A DNA stretch of 64,000 nt from Solenopsis invicta (lineage: Eukaryota; Arthropoda; Insecta; Hymenoptera; Formicidae): positions 17,194,405 to 17,258,404 of the forward strand of contig NC_052664.1 in NCBI RefSeq assembly GCF_016802725.1, in the 5' to 3' direction. The notes under the pieces are model-generated. The model was not told the DNA's origin. It saw nothing but the letters and a program-made list of their open reading frames with translations, and made no database searches. A program made the translations under genes and the position numbers. Below are positions 36,701-49,062 of the stretch, one piece after another (positions within the stretch are counted from its first letter, which is position 1; every line of letters begins with the position of its first letter).

Positions 36701-39700
36701 AGTTTGAACCTTGAAAGAGAGCGCAGATGACGTAAGAGGCTTGCAAAAGTTTTATTAACATGTAAACTTTGCAAAAATTTTCACTTGTTTTTTTAAAATA
36801 ACATTTTTGAAAACTTTTGCCACGTTAGCTCATCCAGTTTTAATTCAATTAATTAAAAATTTTTAGAAGATATTTGCAACATTTCTCTCACCCGAGGTAT
36901 TATCAAATAAAAATTTTAATTTTTGATTTTTCCGATAAGAAAATGTTTAAAAAAAAACGAAGAAATCAACTTTTTTCTGAAAATTTTGCAAAAATCAATT
37001 TTTTAATTGGTAGTAGGTTGGGTGAGAACTACTTTTATATAGATTAAGAATATCTTTTAATTTTTTTTATTCTTGAATTACGGCAACAGTGTGATCGGTA
37101 TTTTTTTTACGCACCCATACGGATTTTGTAAAAAACATATTTTCTAATGTTTAAAAAAAATTTGTGAAGAATGTTTATGTTTTAAAGAATAAAGTATCAA
37201 ATTTATAGTTTTCATACTTAAAAAAATAATTCTCAAAAATGCATGGGTACAAATATGAAAATGGGAAGAATACCCACCTAATAAAATTTCTTCTTTTATT
37301 CCACATTTTTTAACTTCTCTAAATACCTGTTGATATCAAAGATGAGATTGCTAATTTAATTTATATATATTTTTTAATTAAAAAATATTTTAATGATGTG
37401 TAAAATGATTCGAATACTTTTTTTCGAAAGTTTCGAGCCCCATTAAGAGTGAAACATATTTCTTTTGAGAGCGTGAACACAATAATGACATCATTATGAG
37501 CAGAAAGTTTGAAATTAATATGTGATTATTGTGCACTGCAACAAGATTGTTGTACACGCGTAATCAAGAAATTGTCGAGATTTCTTTTTATCTCGCGATA
37601 CGTATAGTTGACAATCAACCTCCAAGTGTGTTTACAAGCAAACTGATAGCTTCGTTGAAAACCCTGCTCGTTATTACGTAAAACGGTACTCGCACGGGAC
37701 AAATAACGATTGGGCACGATTAGATTAATTGGACGTATTAAACTAGTTTAGACCTGTGAAGCGTGCGCGCCTCTCTGTTAGTGCGCATAATCTGCAATCG
37801 TAAAGTCGCACATGGTGCGACGTACACGTTGCGTTGCGTAGCGTCACGTTGCGCTGTCCTTACGAAAGGTCTCGGCGTTGCGTAAACGTCTTGCCTTGTT
37901 TATGCAAAAACTACAGACAATTGATGAATTATGCAATTATAAAATTCTTTATAAACAGAGGAAGGAAGAGAAAGAGAGGACTCATTTTGTTAATTTGATC
38001 ATTTGTTATCATTTGTTATCTGATTATATCAATCATATTATTCATCATCAAAAATTTCGCAACGAAGACGAACGGTCGGTCCTTAAGGAAGGTCGTTTCT
38101 GTCGATTTGGCCGATCAGTGGAGGACTCCGCTCAAGGTTCCGTAGAGTGGACGTACTTGCTCTGCTCTCGCTTGTACTTTGTTATATTATTAACTTTCGA
38201 AACATCTCGGCCTCCACGCGGCGAAACGCCTCGCGTCGCGGCGTTGGCCTTCCTCGTGTCACACGGGAGCGACGCCCCTCGTCGACGTGATACTTCATTT
38301 CTCTCGACAAAAAGATTATTGAGAGAGCAATGTCCGCCGAATGTCCTCGTATTTTATCAAGTATCGAAGTCACTCGGGGAGAAGAGAAGGAGCGAGGAGG
38401 AGGCAGAGACACGCCGCAAATCTGCTGTGCGCGGAAAAGAGAGCTCACGCGAGCGAAAGTGTAACTCTCGTGCATAAAACGTGCCAAGGTTACTTATAAT
38501 TTAATAAATTGTGTATGAGAATAGCGAAAATTGTTTTATTGTAAAATATAATTGGTATTAAAAAACGCTGACGTTAATATTAAGATGTTATTATGCTTAC
38601 TTTAGACAATCTGAAATTCACGTCAGAATTCAGAATAGAAATCTTTTTATATTATCATTTTATGTGTTGTATAATATAACGCATTTCGCAATGTTAAAAA
38701 AAAATATATATACATATGAAAAAACATGGCATATAACGTTAGTAGAATTTTTTCTTTATTTGATGTGAATTATAGATTGGTTATAAAATAGTTTTTATAA
38801 ATTGTAGATTGAAGATCACGATGTTGCCAGAAAAGAAAGCGTATGACTTCACTATCCTAAAATACACTGTTGAGCTTTATTTATGTCCAAGCGTCGCTGG
38901 ATTGTTATCGTGGACTCTCATTGTTGAGTAACGGAGCGTCTTTTTATTCTTATCTCGTTCGCAGTGTGGAAAATTAAATCCGGTCTAATTTATACTGGTT
39001 TCAATTTCTGGACAATTTCAAGACATGATCGTCCGCGTTCGCATTCAACGAACGTGTTTCTATCAGTTTTCTCCTCCGCCCCAATCGAGTACGCTCTGGT
39101 GCTCCCTGAATTTCGCTAGGGATCGTAAAAAGCGACAGAATGTTCGGGCGTGTGTCCCGAAGGATAATCCCGCGGCCGTAGGCTATTTTACGATCGCGCG
39201 TAAAAAGAGACACGCACGGGAATGACTCCTCTTTGGTTTTACGATAACCATTTAGTCAGTCTATTCGACGTATCGATATACGTGCTTTTTATTTGCAAAT
39301 ATTTGCAACCTCGAGCAAACTTTTTCCTCACCCCATTTCACGCGGATTACTTGAAATACAATTATATTTAAAAAGAAAAAATCTACATTGTATTACTTTT
39401 TATTAAATTATGTGAGTATTTACGTGTATAATACTTATTAATTTTGTCTAATTCTATCTAATACATATAAGATAAATTGAGGGGAAGATACTATATTCAA
39501 ATCTTTTTCTGGCTTAACTTTATCAACTTTATAAAATTAAGCTACGAGACAGTTTTGAAAACCTTTATTTATTTTATTATTTAAATAAAAAGTAAGTTCG
39601 ATTCAAGATTTTTGAGGAATAAAAATTGAGCCCCACAAAACTGGTATCTTTTCCAATATAAGTAAAATGCCATTTTCTTTGAAGGAAGATGCCACAAGCA

Positions 39701-39830
39701 TTCAAATAATAATAGAAACTTGCGCGTTTTGCTCACCTACAGTATATAGTCAAATTTTAAATTATACAAACAAACGTGAGTGATAAAACATAAATGAATA
39801 ATTTGGAAAACAACTTTTCTTATATTTTTA

Positions 39831-40080
39831 TACATTGAAAAAAAAGATATTTAAAAATTTATTTGTAAGATTTAAATTTATAATAGTTTACTAAAATAAA
39901 TCTTTATTTAAATACGACGAAATAAAATGTATCTGTTATTTGTAACAAATAATAAGAAAAATGAGTTATTTATTGTAATGAGATCTTTTACACAAATATA
40001 CAATACATTTCGTTATCACAAATTTTTATAAATATCGAAGAAAACGTCACAAGTAACATTTTGACCTTTTTCTTAGCACA
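39831..40080 (-). mobile_element. Repeat family A, copy 2
   Basis: Reverse complement relative to 33527-33765. Shares AAAAAAGATATTT, ATTTATTTGTAAGAT, TTTAAATACGACG and GAAAACGTCACAAGTAACAT. Confidence 0.65.
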
Positions 40081-40974
40081 GCTTAAACAGCATTTCATAA
40101 ATTTTAAATATTTAGAAATATTTAAAGTACGCGTTTAATTTATAAAACTATTTTTTTGAAACTGTTAAGTTCAAAAAATTATTTTTTGTATGTACTAGCA
40201 TTTTACCTCAAAGTGTTAGGAGAAGATTTCACTGCAGCTTGTATACACATAATTTATAAAATATAATATAATACCAGCCATAATAACTGTCATGCAACAT
40301 TTAAACGGCAAAGTCCGAAGTGTAACAGTTACATGATTTTAAAGTAAGTATCAAACCACAGAGCTTAGCGATTACGCTATCAAATATTGTAAAGAGTATG
40401 TAATATTTTATTTTGACTTACGTTTTTGTATTATTCTTATAAATCTTTGTCGGCCTTTATTAATATATCGAAATTTTCCTCTATAGTTGTAGCAACAGTT
40501 AATGAGCGCATCCTAATGCGCATCAGGATAGCTAATTTCTAATTTATGAAGAAATTATAATCAAAGTAGCTTCTTGCTCAACTGGCATCTTCTCCGGCTT
40601 ACTTTATTATATATGATATTCTTTATTATGTATGATACACGTACGTGTATTCGCTGTCTAATATAGAAAATTTGATACCTACATATGACCGTACAACAGA
40701 AATACCACGAGACTGGAATCTACATTTGGTTTACATGGGCTTCCACGATACAATATGTTTATATATAAATACGTATATGTGTATATATATATATATATAT
40801 ACAAAAATTTTGTTCCTAAATCCATGTAGTTCATGTAAAATTTTGCTCACGTATTATCGTCGACACTTCTGTTGTTCGACCATGTTTCAAATTTTCTATA
40901 TTGGACAACGTGAAAACTGAGGAAGCTAGGAAATTGAGAATCGCTGGAAAGTATCCGCACACCTGTGGGTATAC

Positions 40975-41252
40975 ACACTGAGAAAAAAGGCGAAATATTA
41001 TCAACCAAATGTTACTTATGACGTTTTTTTCGATATTTATTATCGATTATGAAAAAATTTGATGTGACCTGACATCGAAATATACATTTGCGTGAAATAT
41101 CTTCTTTCGACGAAATATATTTTAACTCATTTTTCAATTATCAGTTGATTTCTTTGTCAGGAATAACATTTTATTTCGTCACATTTATGTCAAGATTTAT
41201 TTTAGTCAAATGAATTTATATCTCACAAATAAATTTTTAAGTATCTCAGTAC
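40975..41252 (+). mobile_element. Repeat family A, copy 3
   Basis: Starts CACACTGAGAAAAAAGGC and ends TATCTCAGTAC. It contains ATGTTACTTATGACGTTTT and CTCACAAATAAATTTTTAAG like the other copies. It lies 0.9 kb from copy 2 in opposite orientation. Confidence 0.65.
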
Positions 41253-41906
41253 GATCGTGATCTCTAGAATATACAATATAACTGTGAGAAATATGCGACA
41301 GTAGCATATTACATCACGCATACGTTCGCATAAAATTGTTGTTTCTCCTCGCGGACAAAGCATTCCTGTAGGCTTATTAACAAAACTACATAATTTGTCG
41401 ACCATAATAACGGCATTCCCGCGCGAATAATTCTACCATAATTAAAGTTTTCATTAAAAACGCAATATAATAACACAAATGTATAATGATGAGTATATCT
41501 TATTAACGTTGTATTACAATTTATAATGACTATATAATAACGCTACGAATGCAGCTAAATATTCAATGGTATATAAACAAATCCGTGAAATTTTAATTAC
41601 ATACAAATGCGTTTGTAGAGAACAGTTTCATTTTTAATTTAAATTTATAACTGTAAACAATTTACTTGACGAGAATTCCTGCATAATTCGAATTGCGCGA
41701 AGGAATTTCATTGAATGCATCGACCTTGCTCAACGGCAAGGGCGCATCTGTCGTTATCAACTAGTACATTACTGCTCCCAATAAATATGCAGATGTGTAC
41801 GTGTATACGAGAATATCCGATTCTGTTGCGGCTTTCGATCGAAGGCAGACTGTTTTCGAATAGAAGGAGCCATAAATGGACTCGCTTATCTCGTTTTGTA
41901 GTATAG

Positions 41907-42005
41907 ACAAAGGCCGCTTTTAAGACCTTCATGAATTCCAGTGATATTGTTCTAACTGATTGGCCAGAAGTCGATGAGATCCTCCAGCGTTTGAGACACG
42001 ATTGA
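41907..42005 (+). other. Short coding-like island preceded by acceptor-like AG
   Basis: The frame is open from right after an AG (TTTTGTAGTATAG, ending 41906) for 32 codons to TGA at 42003-42005. It includes FKTFMNSSDIVLTDWPEVDE. The same frame reopens after the TGA for some 40 codons. A 129-codon minus-strand frame (41708-42097) overlaps it. It may be an exon or transposase remnant, but could also be chance in a GC-richer patch. Confidence 0.2.
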
Positions 42006-42159
42006 GCCTCATTGAGGTCGAGTGCTCGAACCAACACTGAACTAGACGAAAGCGATATCATTATGATTTCAGAACGCACGTTGGTCAGGATAGTCAAAGT
42101 TCATCATTCCCTATCTTATTCTTCACATAATCAATAGTATCTGTTAATTGTAATTCTTC

Positions 42160-42440
42160 TTAACCTTTTGTGGTCTAAACAAGGCTTTGAAAATCTAAGT
42201 AAATTTTCAATTTTGAATTATTCGGTTTTAAATTTTTAATACACGTATAAAAAAAAAGAAAAAACGTTTCGGTCATACAATTGTAAAAACGTAATACAAT
42301 TGTAACATCGAAATGATATTACATATTATGAATGTTGGAAGAGTGTACTTGAATTTTTTTAGATTTTTTAGAGCTCGAAAACCCTTTCAAAAACACTATC
42401 AGGCACTAGTGATCCGGTTGGACTAGAAAAGCAGCGAAGA
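42160..42440. mobile_element. Short non-autonomous relative of the 44.8 kb piggyBac-like element
   Basis: A TTAA at 42160-42163 is followed by CCTTTTGTGGTCTAAAC, similar to the terminus at 44804. The right end near 42404-42434 carries GGTTGGACTAG in inverse orientation. The body matches the 44.8 kb copy in reverse complement. It has no coding capacity, so it is a likely miniature derivative. No clear TTAA is seen at its right end. Confidence 0.4.
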
Positions 42441-42784
42441 AAAACATTTGATCACTATGTTAAATTAATGTCTTTTATTGCTCCGTTTTCTTCTTTTTGT
42501 AATTAACTACGTCTTTTATAAATATTATGTTAAAATGTAATCAACGTTTTCTGTACAATGAAAATACTGTATAAGACAAAATAACCATGGTGATAATTTT
42601 TCTCGGAATTTTTTATATAAATTTTTCAGAATTTTTTAGAATATCTATATAATTTTATAACTTTGTATACGAATTGGAACATTTTTTTAGAAATGTACTC
42701 AGAAAGTCTACATCTTTTCTCAGTATTTCTCAGTATTAAGATTTCTAAGATTTTTCGTTCTCTACACAATAAAAAAATAAAATG

Positions 42785-42891
42785 TCCCAGAAAGTCCACT
42801 CTAAATTTTAAATTAAAATAATTCTTATTTTAAGTTATTTTAACTTAACTTTTGAGTTATTTTAACTTAATTTAGAGTGGATTTTCTGGGA
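42785..42891. mobile_element. 107-base MITE with 22-base inverted ends
   Basis: TCCCAGAAAGTCCACTCTAA at the left and TTAGAGTGGATTTTCTGGGA at the right are inverse with one mismatch. The interior is a TTAAGTTATTTTAACTTAA-type palindrome. Confidence 0.8.
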
Positions 42892-43946
42892 TATGCAAAA
42901 ATGTTAAAATTATATTTTATTTTTTACTGCGTAATTTCTGATAAAACGTTATAAAATGTAAAAACGTTAAAAGTATTTTTTAGAAATTATGGGACAGGAA
43001 ATCTCAGAATATTTTAGAATTTACATGTATGAAAAATTCTAAGAAAAGATATAGTATTTCCGTGTATTTTTGAAAAATGTTTCAACTCGTACAAAAATTC
43101 TGAGTATTTAAAAAAATCTTATTTAATTACGTGTTGTTGAATTACTAAAATGATTGTTAAGATTGTGAATAATTTCGACCTCGGTGTAAATCACGCTAAA
43201 TAGCGCTATTTTGTATTGTATTGAGATGAGTGAGGGCAAGTTACGACGCTTAGTTGACGTCTCGCTATTCGCAATGAACTCTTATATAAGTGAGTTAAGG
43301 ACGCTACGCCGGCACTGATGTGACGGAAACGTTTAGATCCTATCTACTAGTCGAACGATGCAGCTCTCTTTTACAGTGGTCTAATCGCTTAACAAGGGTA
43401 ATTAGTCTTGTTAAAGCGCGTCCAAATTGTTGTTGTACGTGATGTGCGATTGATTTTACAGAGACGAGCACGAATTACTTCCGAGATATGAACTTATCGA
43501 AATAAAAAGATCTCTAGAATATTGAGAAGCGTTTTAAAAATAATAAGAATCTTTACAGATTTATCTAACGTATATTTATATTCAAATGCGCAATAAATAT
43601 AATCTCGTGAAACGAGGAGACTAGTATAAGCGCTATTAATTTAAATTTTACAATATTGTTGTTCGAAAATGTTTGTGCAGAATTAAGAAAAACGAATGTA
43701 AAAGTGGCAAAAAATGAAGTGCTAAGAGGACTGTAAACTTGGAATTAAAATAGATTCGACTGTTTCTTTTCGAGTTACGAATTTATTACCTCTGACTGAT
43801 AAGTCGACATTCTTTTCGCGTTACTCCTCTCTCGCTTCTGTTTTCGTGACTTAACGATCGGGCGCAATTAATGCGGCACGCACATGTTCGCGACGCGAGC
43901 GCAAATGGCATGCGGCGCGAGTTGCGACGCATGCTGCATATAATAA

Positions 43947-43979
43947 CACGCACACACACGCGTGCGCGCATACACATAC
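43947..43979. repeat. CA/CG-rich microsatellite
   Basis: ACACGCACACACACGCGTGCG-type alternating purine-pyrimidine tract. A smaller CA repeat follows at 44228-44245. Confidence 0.8.
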
Positions 43980-44799
43980 GGGACGTGCAGCTGCATAATT
44001 TGCTGGTATTGTCGAACGCGCCAATTCGCAAATATCGCGAGCTCACAAACAAATTGAACACGCCCTCGTGCGTGATCCGCTCACGTCCGTGAACTTGTAA
44101 CAAGAGAGATAGGAGGATGGAAAAGTATACGATACACAAAGAGATCGTAGAAAAATATATATATATTTATTTTTTATATATTTAGATATTTTTATAAAAT
44201 ACACAAATTTATATAATACATATACGCATACACACACACGCACAGAGTATCTAAAATTCGCGAATCAAAATATTATAGTAAAAAAATACTCGAAAAATTA
44301 AGTAAAATAGTTATTTGTAAATTTTTATTTCGAAGTAGTTTTTTTAAAGAGAACGATTTAAAACTGGCCAATCACAAATAACTACGCTTAAACAGTTGCA
44401 GCTGAGTCGTGCGTGCGATAATATAAGTGATCACATGATAAGTGATCATCTAAATGTAATCTCTGACTCATTTTAAGTTTTTATATACATCTCAAATTCA
44501 CTGTTTAAAAATGAAATTTACAAATGAATATTTTACTTAATTTTTTGAGAACTTTCTAGCTATATATTTTATTTTTTGAACTTTGAGATATTCTGCATAT
44601 TATGACAAGTAGGATTGTTCTGTGAATAGTGTTACTGCAATTTAAGAAATCACGGCTGACACCTGGATCTCTTGTATCATATTTGTTTTCTTTTTAGTCG
44701 GAAATATAAGCCATGTGTACTGGAAGCAATTAGAAAATTAATTAACTCAGAATCAAAGTATTAGGAAATGTTTAAACGTGCATTATCTTTTTATCTTTT

Positions 44800-45000
44800 T
44801 TAATCCTTCGTAGTCCAACCTATTTTTCGCTGCTTAATGTCAGACCAGACTACTGATGTTCGGATTTTTCAAAGTGTTTTTGGATTGTAAAAAATCTGAA
44901 AAAATTCTAGTATAGTCTTTTAATATTTAATATTTAAATATATGATTGTACAAATATATAACCCGAAACATTTTTTTACTTTTTTTGTGCATGTCCAAAT
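44800..45000. mobile_element. Terminal region of piggyBac-like element, TTAA-flanked
   Basis: A TTAA at 44800-44803 is followed by TCCTTCGTAGTCCAACC. The inward sequence matches the reverse complement of 42300-42440 (shared CCGAAACATTTTTTT-type and TAAAAAATCTGAAAAAATT-type stretches). TTAA is the piggyBac-family target site. Confidence 0.4.
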
Positions 45001-45292
45001 TTCAAGCCGAATTGGTAGAATGCTGCTACAAACAAATTGTCACAATAAAAAATTCATAACTTTTTTACACGTGCATTAAAAAAATCGTTTTAGCTGCAAA
45101 TAGTTCAAAGTTAGTACTTCGGAAAAAAAATAGTGAAAGATTCGAAAAAAGTTTAATTATTTAATAATCCAAAACTCAGTAAATTTTGATTATAAAAAAG
45201 ATGGAAAAAAGTAATAGAAAAAGGAAATAAATTTTTTTTATTACTACCAAAGGTAAAGAAATCAGTATTTTATTTTAGAAATTTCACTTCAC

Positions 45293-45391
45293 TTAAAAAT
45301 AGTTTGAGGAAAGACATTTGTGTGATGCTGCACATTCTTTACAAAAGTGCGTGCGATGCTCTTCGCGAACTGCTTTTTGACATAAAGCACA
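45293..45391 (-). pseudogene. Cysteine-rich C-terminus resembling a piggyBac-type transposase
   Basis: The minus strand reads CALCQKAVREEHRTHFCKEC then AASHKC and a stop at 45293-45295. The C-x2-C ... H-x3-C-x2-C ... H-x-C spacing resembles the cysteine-rich domain at the end of piggyBac-family transposases, which binds the element ends. A stop codon directly precedes the first cysteine. No DDD catalytic region is visible, so the copy is internally deleted and inactive. The assignment rests on spacing only. Confidence 0.45.
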
Positions 45392-45492
45392 TTAATCAAA
45401 TGTTTTTTTTTCTCTTATTTTCAATAATAATAGACACAACGTTTTCTTTATTCTATTATATAATAATTTATTAACGCGGACATGTTTTTTTC

Positions 45493-45706
45493 AACACTAC
45501 AAATCCAAGGTCACTTTTTAAAAGCATTTGTATTACGCATTAAATTAATCTCAGGCATATAATTTTGTACTTTTTACACTGTTAGACATCTATCAATGTT
45601 AAATTACATGTCTATGTGTGTAAAAAATACAAAAATTACACGCATATAAATGTGTAAAATGTGACTACATGATTTTATTCACAAAAATACACTTGGATTT
45701 GCAGTG
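45493..45706. mobile_element. Palindromic MITE nested in the piggyBac-like remnant
   Basis: Ends read ACACTACAAATCCAAGG and, inverted, CTTGGATTTGCAGTG. The interior also folds, with TACTTTTTACAC against GTGTAAAAAATA. There is no coding capacity. It lies between the acidic and cysteine-rich pieces of the presumed transposase, so it probably inserted later. Confidence 0.5.
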
Positions 45707-45743
45707 AATTTGTAAGATTTTACGCATGATCGATTTTAGTGTT

Positions 45744-45878
45744 TTAAACACTGTCCATGTATAAACGACTTTGCATATGAATTAAACCTTCGTCGGCATC
45801 TTTCTCGTCATCTCGCTCATTTTCGACCTTTTCGCTGTCAGAGAACTTGATGTAAAATAAATTTTGTCATAAAATAAT
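45744..45878 (-). pseudogene. Acidic N-terminal-like segment beside the piggyBac-like remnant
   Basis: On the minus strand, a frame between two stops contains KFSDSEKVENERDDEKDADE, a strongly acidic stretch like the start of many piggyBac-family transposases. It lies on the same strand and upstream of the cysteine-rich piece at 45293-45391, separated by a nested palindromic element (45493-45706). Together they suggest one degraded, internally deleted transposon. Confidence 0.3.
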
Positions 45879-46646
45879 TTTTGTTCTAAAGAACGCATGA
45901 CACAATATAGCCAGTCAAAGGTGCACTCCGTACTTTTGATTTTTGCATGGAGATTTATGACATGTTAAATTTAAGAGATCATAGAAGTGTTCTTCGTAAA
46001 TAATAATATAATTAATTTTTCTTTTAAATATTTTTATTTAAAAAATTTTTCAGAAATACAAAATAATAAATAAAATTCGCAAATAAATTAATAAATAAGT
46101 TGAAAATTAAACTCTTATAAGGTTGTCTGTGCACGTATGCACGTTCGTGTCACGTTGTATCTCATTGACACAGCCAAAAAACTGGGCTAAGACCTGCCAC
46201 GTATTTTTTCGTGGAGTACTCTTACTGATTATACCATGCGCATAATTTCCTCTGCAGAGCGCTGTTCCATCTTGAATATGGATCTCTTCTGAGCCTTTCT
46301 ATATCTATTGATGAAAATAATTTTATACTTCCATTACATATTTATACAAAGGCTAAAAATAGCAAAAACCATTTTGGCAAAAGAACAACTTCGCTCGTCT
46401 AACCGGATCACCGATGGCAAACGCTCGAGTTTCACCTGTCGCTATACGAAACACGAGTGACGATATACGGTGTCACGTAGCCAATAAGTCTTCGCTATCA
46501 ACATTTTTTAGGAAGGGGAGCCGATCTCTTCAGTTTGCCGTCCAGCGAATAATTTAAAATCGAAAAACCGTTTCATTCTTCAAATGCCAAGTTAGACGAA
46601 AGATTAATAATAGAGATGCATTTGTATAAAACAAAAGGTTTTTCTC

Positions 46647-46668
46647 AAAAAAAAAAAAAAAAAAAAAA
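46647..46668. repeat. Poly-A run (22)
   Basis: 22 consecutive A with no retrocopy recognised upstream. Confidence 0.8.
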
Positions 46669-47528
46669 TACGGAAATGCTAATCGAAACACATCATGATT
46701 TAAAAATTTAATTCTTATCTAAATGGGCCATGTTTTACGCGCACGAGGCTAAACGCTTCGTTTTTACGATTTATCTATCGCGTATGTCTTGCGTTAAGAT
46801 AGCAGGGCGGTGAAGGATTGTTCCTTTATTTATTCAAAAAATACGAATACGAAACGGCGATGACGCGAACCGAATCGCGCTATAAATAAAATATAAGCCG
46901 CGGCGAGTCGCATCGCGCCGCTGACCCCGCCGAGAGGCCAGCAAAGATTTAGCGTGGAGAAAAATTAAAATTCATAAAGCGTACGTCATCCTAACGTGTT
47001 CAGTCCGCGAAGCCGAAATTGCTGACGCGCGCAACGGTTTCTTCCTGCAAAATCATAGAACGAGGTGTTTGATCAGCAATTTTGGTTCGCATCTTAATAA
47101 GTTGGAGCCGCACGATTCGATTTCGAAGACATTCTGTACGAACAAATAGAAAATTCAGCAGGAACCAATTGACTCGTGAAAAATATAGACGGCTGCCAAT
47201 CGATGATCTATAAATTAATTCGATCATGCCGCTGACAATCTCATTTCCTTCTTTCGCGACACGTCAAATATATAGAGATGATCAGTCGGCAGATAACAAC
47301 CTGTCATAATATAGTTCTAACAATAACGCAGCTGCATGCGGACGCGTGTTGCACATATGCGGACGCCCAGCTCGTTCGATTTCACTCCCATTGAACGAGC
47401 GCGACGTATCCTTGAAACTGACGTGCTCCAATTTCTCGTCGCGACTGTGCCGTTACAGTCCGCCGAAAATAGTTCTCACGGAGGATGCTCGTTATCGGGA
47501 TGAATTTGAAAACGAATCGCGCACAATC

Positions 47529-47636
47529 TCAATAGGATGCACCAAAGGGGATGCTGGGCTGGCCGACAATCTTGTAGAAATCCTCTGGAATGCGGTTGTT
47601 CTTGAGCGGTTGGACCGGTTCGACGTACTTCTTGTC
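47529..47636 (-). CDS. Coding-like island, 35 codons to a TGA, unassigned
   Basis: The minus strand is open from just after a TAG (47637-47639) to TGA at 47529-47531. It translates to a protein-like sequence with KKYVEPVQPLKNN and later RIPEDFYKIVGQP. Nearly every codon has a G or C in the third position (AAG, GTC, CCG, CTC, AAC, TTC, GGC, CAG, ATC), unlike the AT-rich surroundings, as expected for selected coding sequence. The upstream sequence on this strand is purine-rich and gives no good acceptor, so the exon start is unresolved. It could be a terminal exon of an antisense or nested gene, or a recently decayed gene copy. The family was not recognised. Confidence 0.35.
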   Translation of the reverse strand, partial: DKKYVEPVQPLKNNRIPEDFYKIVGQPSIPFGASY

Positions 47637-47841
47637 CTACGCCTTTAATTTTCCGCTTTTTTACACATCTCCCTCCTTCGGTATTTCCGTCGTCTCTCTT
47701 TCTATGTCTTACATGCGCAATCTTGAGTGTCAATCTCTCTTTTTGAACTGTACTCTTGGCTCATCCTTTTCCTGTTATTACTACATCATTTTCTACACAA
47801 TCTAAATTAGTTTAGTATTATTTTATTATGGTTTTTTTTTA

Positions 47842-48257
47842 AAGATGCACAGGACATTTCTGAAAACATTAAGAAAATTATTTAAAAAAAAATACGAATT
47901 GCTTTATATTGCATTGAATTTATATTGTATTTAAAAATAGTAAAAAAAATTTAGCGGTAATTTTCTATTTGGAAAAAAATTATTTCAATAAGAAATAGAC
48001 ATGTGCTTTTAATGAAAGATATAATTAATGATGCAATAATGAAACAAGAAGTAATAAAAACAATTCAAAGTACTTACATAAAAAAATTTAGATGTTTTTA
48101 ATGTTGCAAAGAATAATTTAATTTTTAATAACAAATAGAACAAATAAAAATATAATCTTATTCACACAACTTTCATACGTATAAGGTTTATTTCAAATGT
48201 TAAACACATTTTCAAATTTTATTTATTTTACAGAGACTGTATGTCCGGTACATCCTC
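47842..48257 (+). mobile_element. Repeat family Y, copy 2 (internally shortened)
   Basis: Starts AGATGCACAGGACATTTCT and ends GGTACATCCTC. It keeps AAGAAATAGACATGTG and TTTTTAATAACAAATAGAA but lacks about 150 bases around the internal dyad present in copy 1. Confidence 0.7.
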
Positions 48258-49062
48258 AATATGAGCAGATTATTTAGATACTATTTTATTTTTGTTGAAC
48301 TTATGTTACTCAATGTTATTTAATTTATTATCGCATTTGAAAGGAATTGTTCCCAATAAATCTAGTTTTTTTTTCCTCTCTCTTCCTATCTTCGTTTTTC
48401 TTTCACTCTCTTTGTTCCGTTTTGAAGGGAAAGATAAAATGGAGTAACTCGCATTTTGTCGGTTTCTCTGAAAAGAAAAAGCATTTTTATCTCGATTCCG
48501 GAATGGATTTTTCTTCGAAAAATGGCACTTTTCTGCGCCGCCACCGCGCCGCGCCGCCGTTTCAATTCTGTGTTGCTTTTTCATTGATGACTCTCGATTC
48601 TTTGGCCAAGTATAATAAACTATGACTGCGATTAATGATCGCGAATTTTATTCGGAACGCACATGAGCCGTATGGCTTGGTAAACGTTGCTTACGAGCCG
48701 TTTGATCTGAAACATGTGCACGGTTTGATCTAAGCATTTCGTTTCTTTCGTTGAATTCTAATTTCGAACGGACTGCAATGACTGATTGTTTAGTTACCTA
48801 TTGTATTCTGAGATCGCAGATACGTATGTGCTAACGTTTCGGGCGATTTGTCGTATTACGTGATTTTCGCTGATGCGATAATCGCGTGCAGTGTTGCATG
48901 CGCGTTGATTTTATTTCTGCAAGATATAATTAAAATTGTAATGCGTTTTGCTGCACGATATCGCATACGATTAAATAATGCGGTTAACACCGTGGAACAA
49001 AGTTATTGTGTCGCCTAATATTAGAAATTAGAAAAGGTAAATTACAAGATTAGAAATTAGAA

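Noticed and set aside
36600..37300. AT-rich block with matching words (AATTATTCTC, GCAAAAGTTTT)
   Set aside because: The words are not in a consistent inverted or tandem layout; not called as an element.
37878..38477. Longest open frame in the window (199 codons, plus)
   Set aside because: It starts at a non-ATG codon and has basic/low-complexity composition (KEEKERTH, EKRRSEEEAETRRK). A minus-strand frame overlaps it, and no domain, signal or splice context was seen. Probably compositional.
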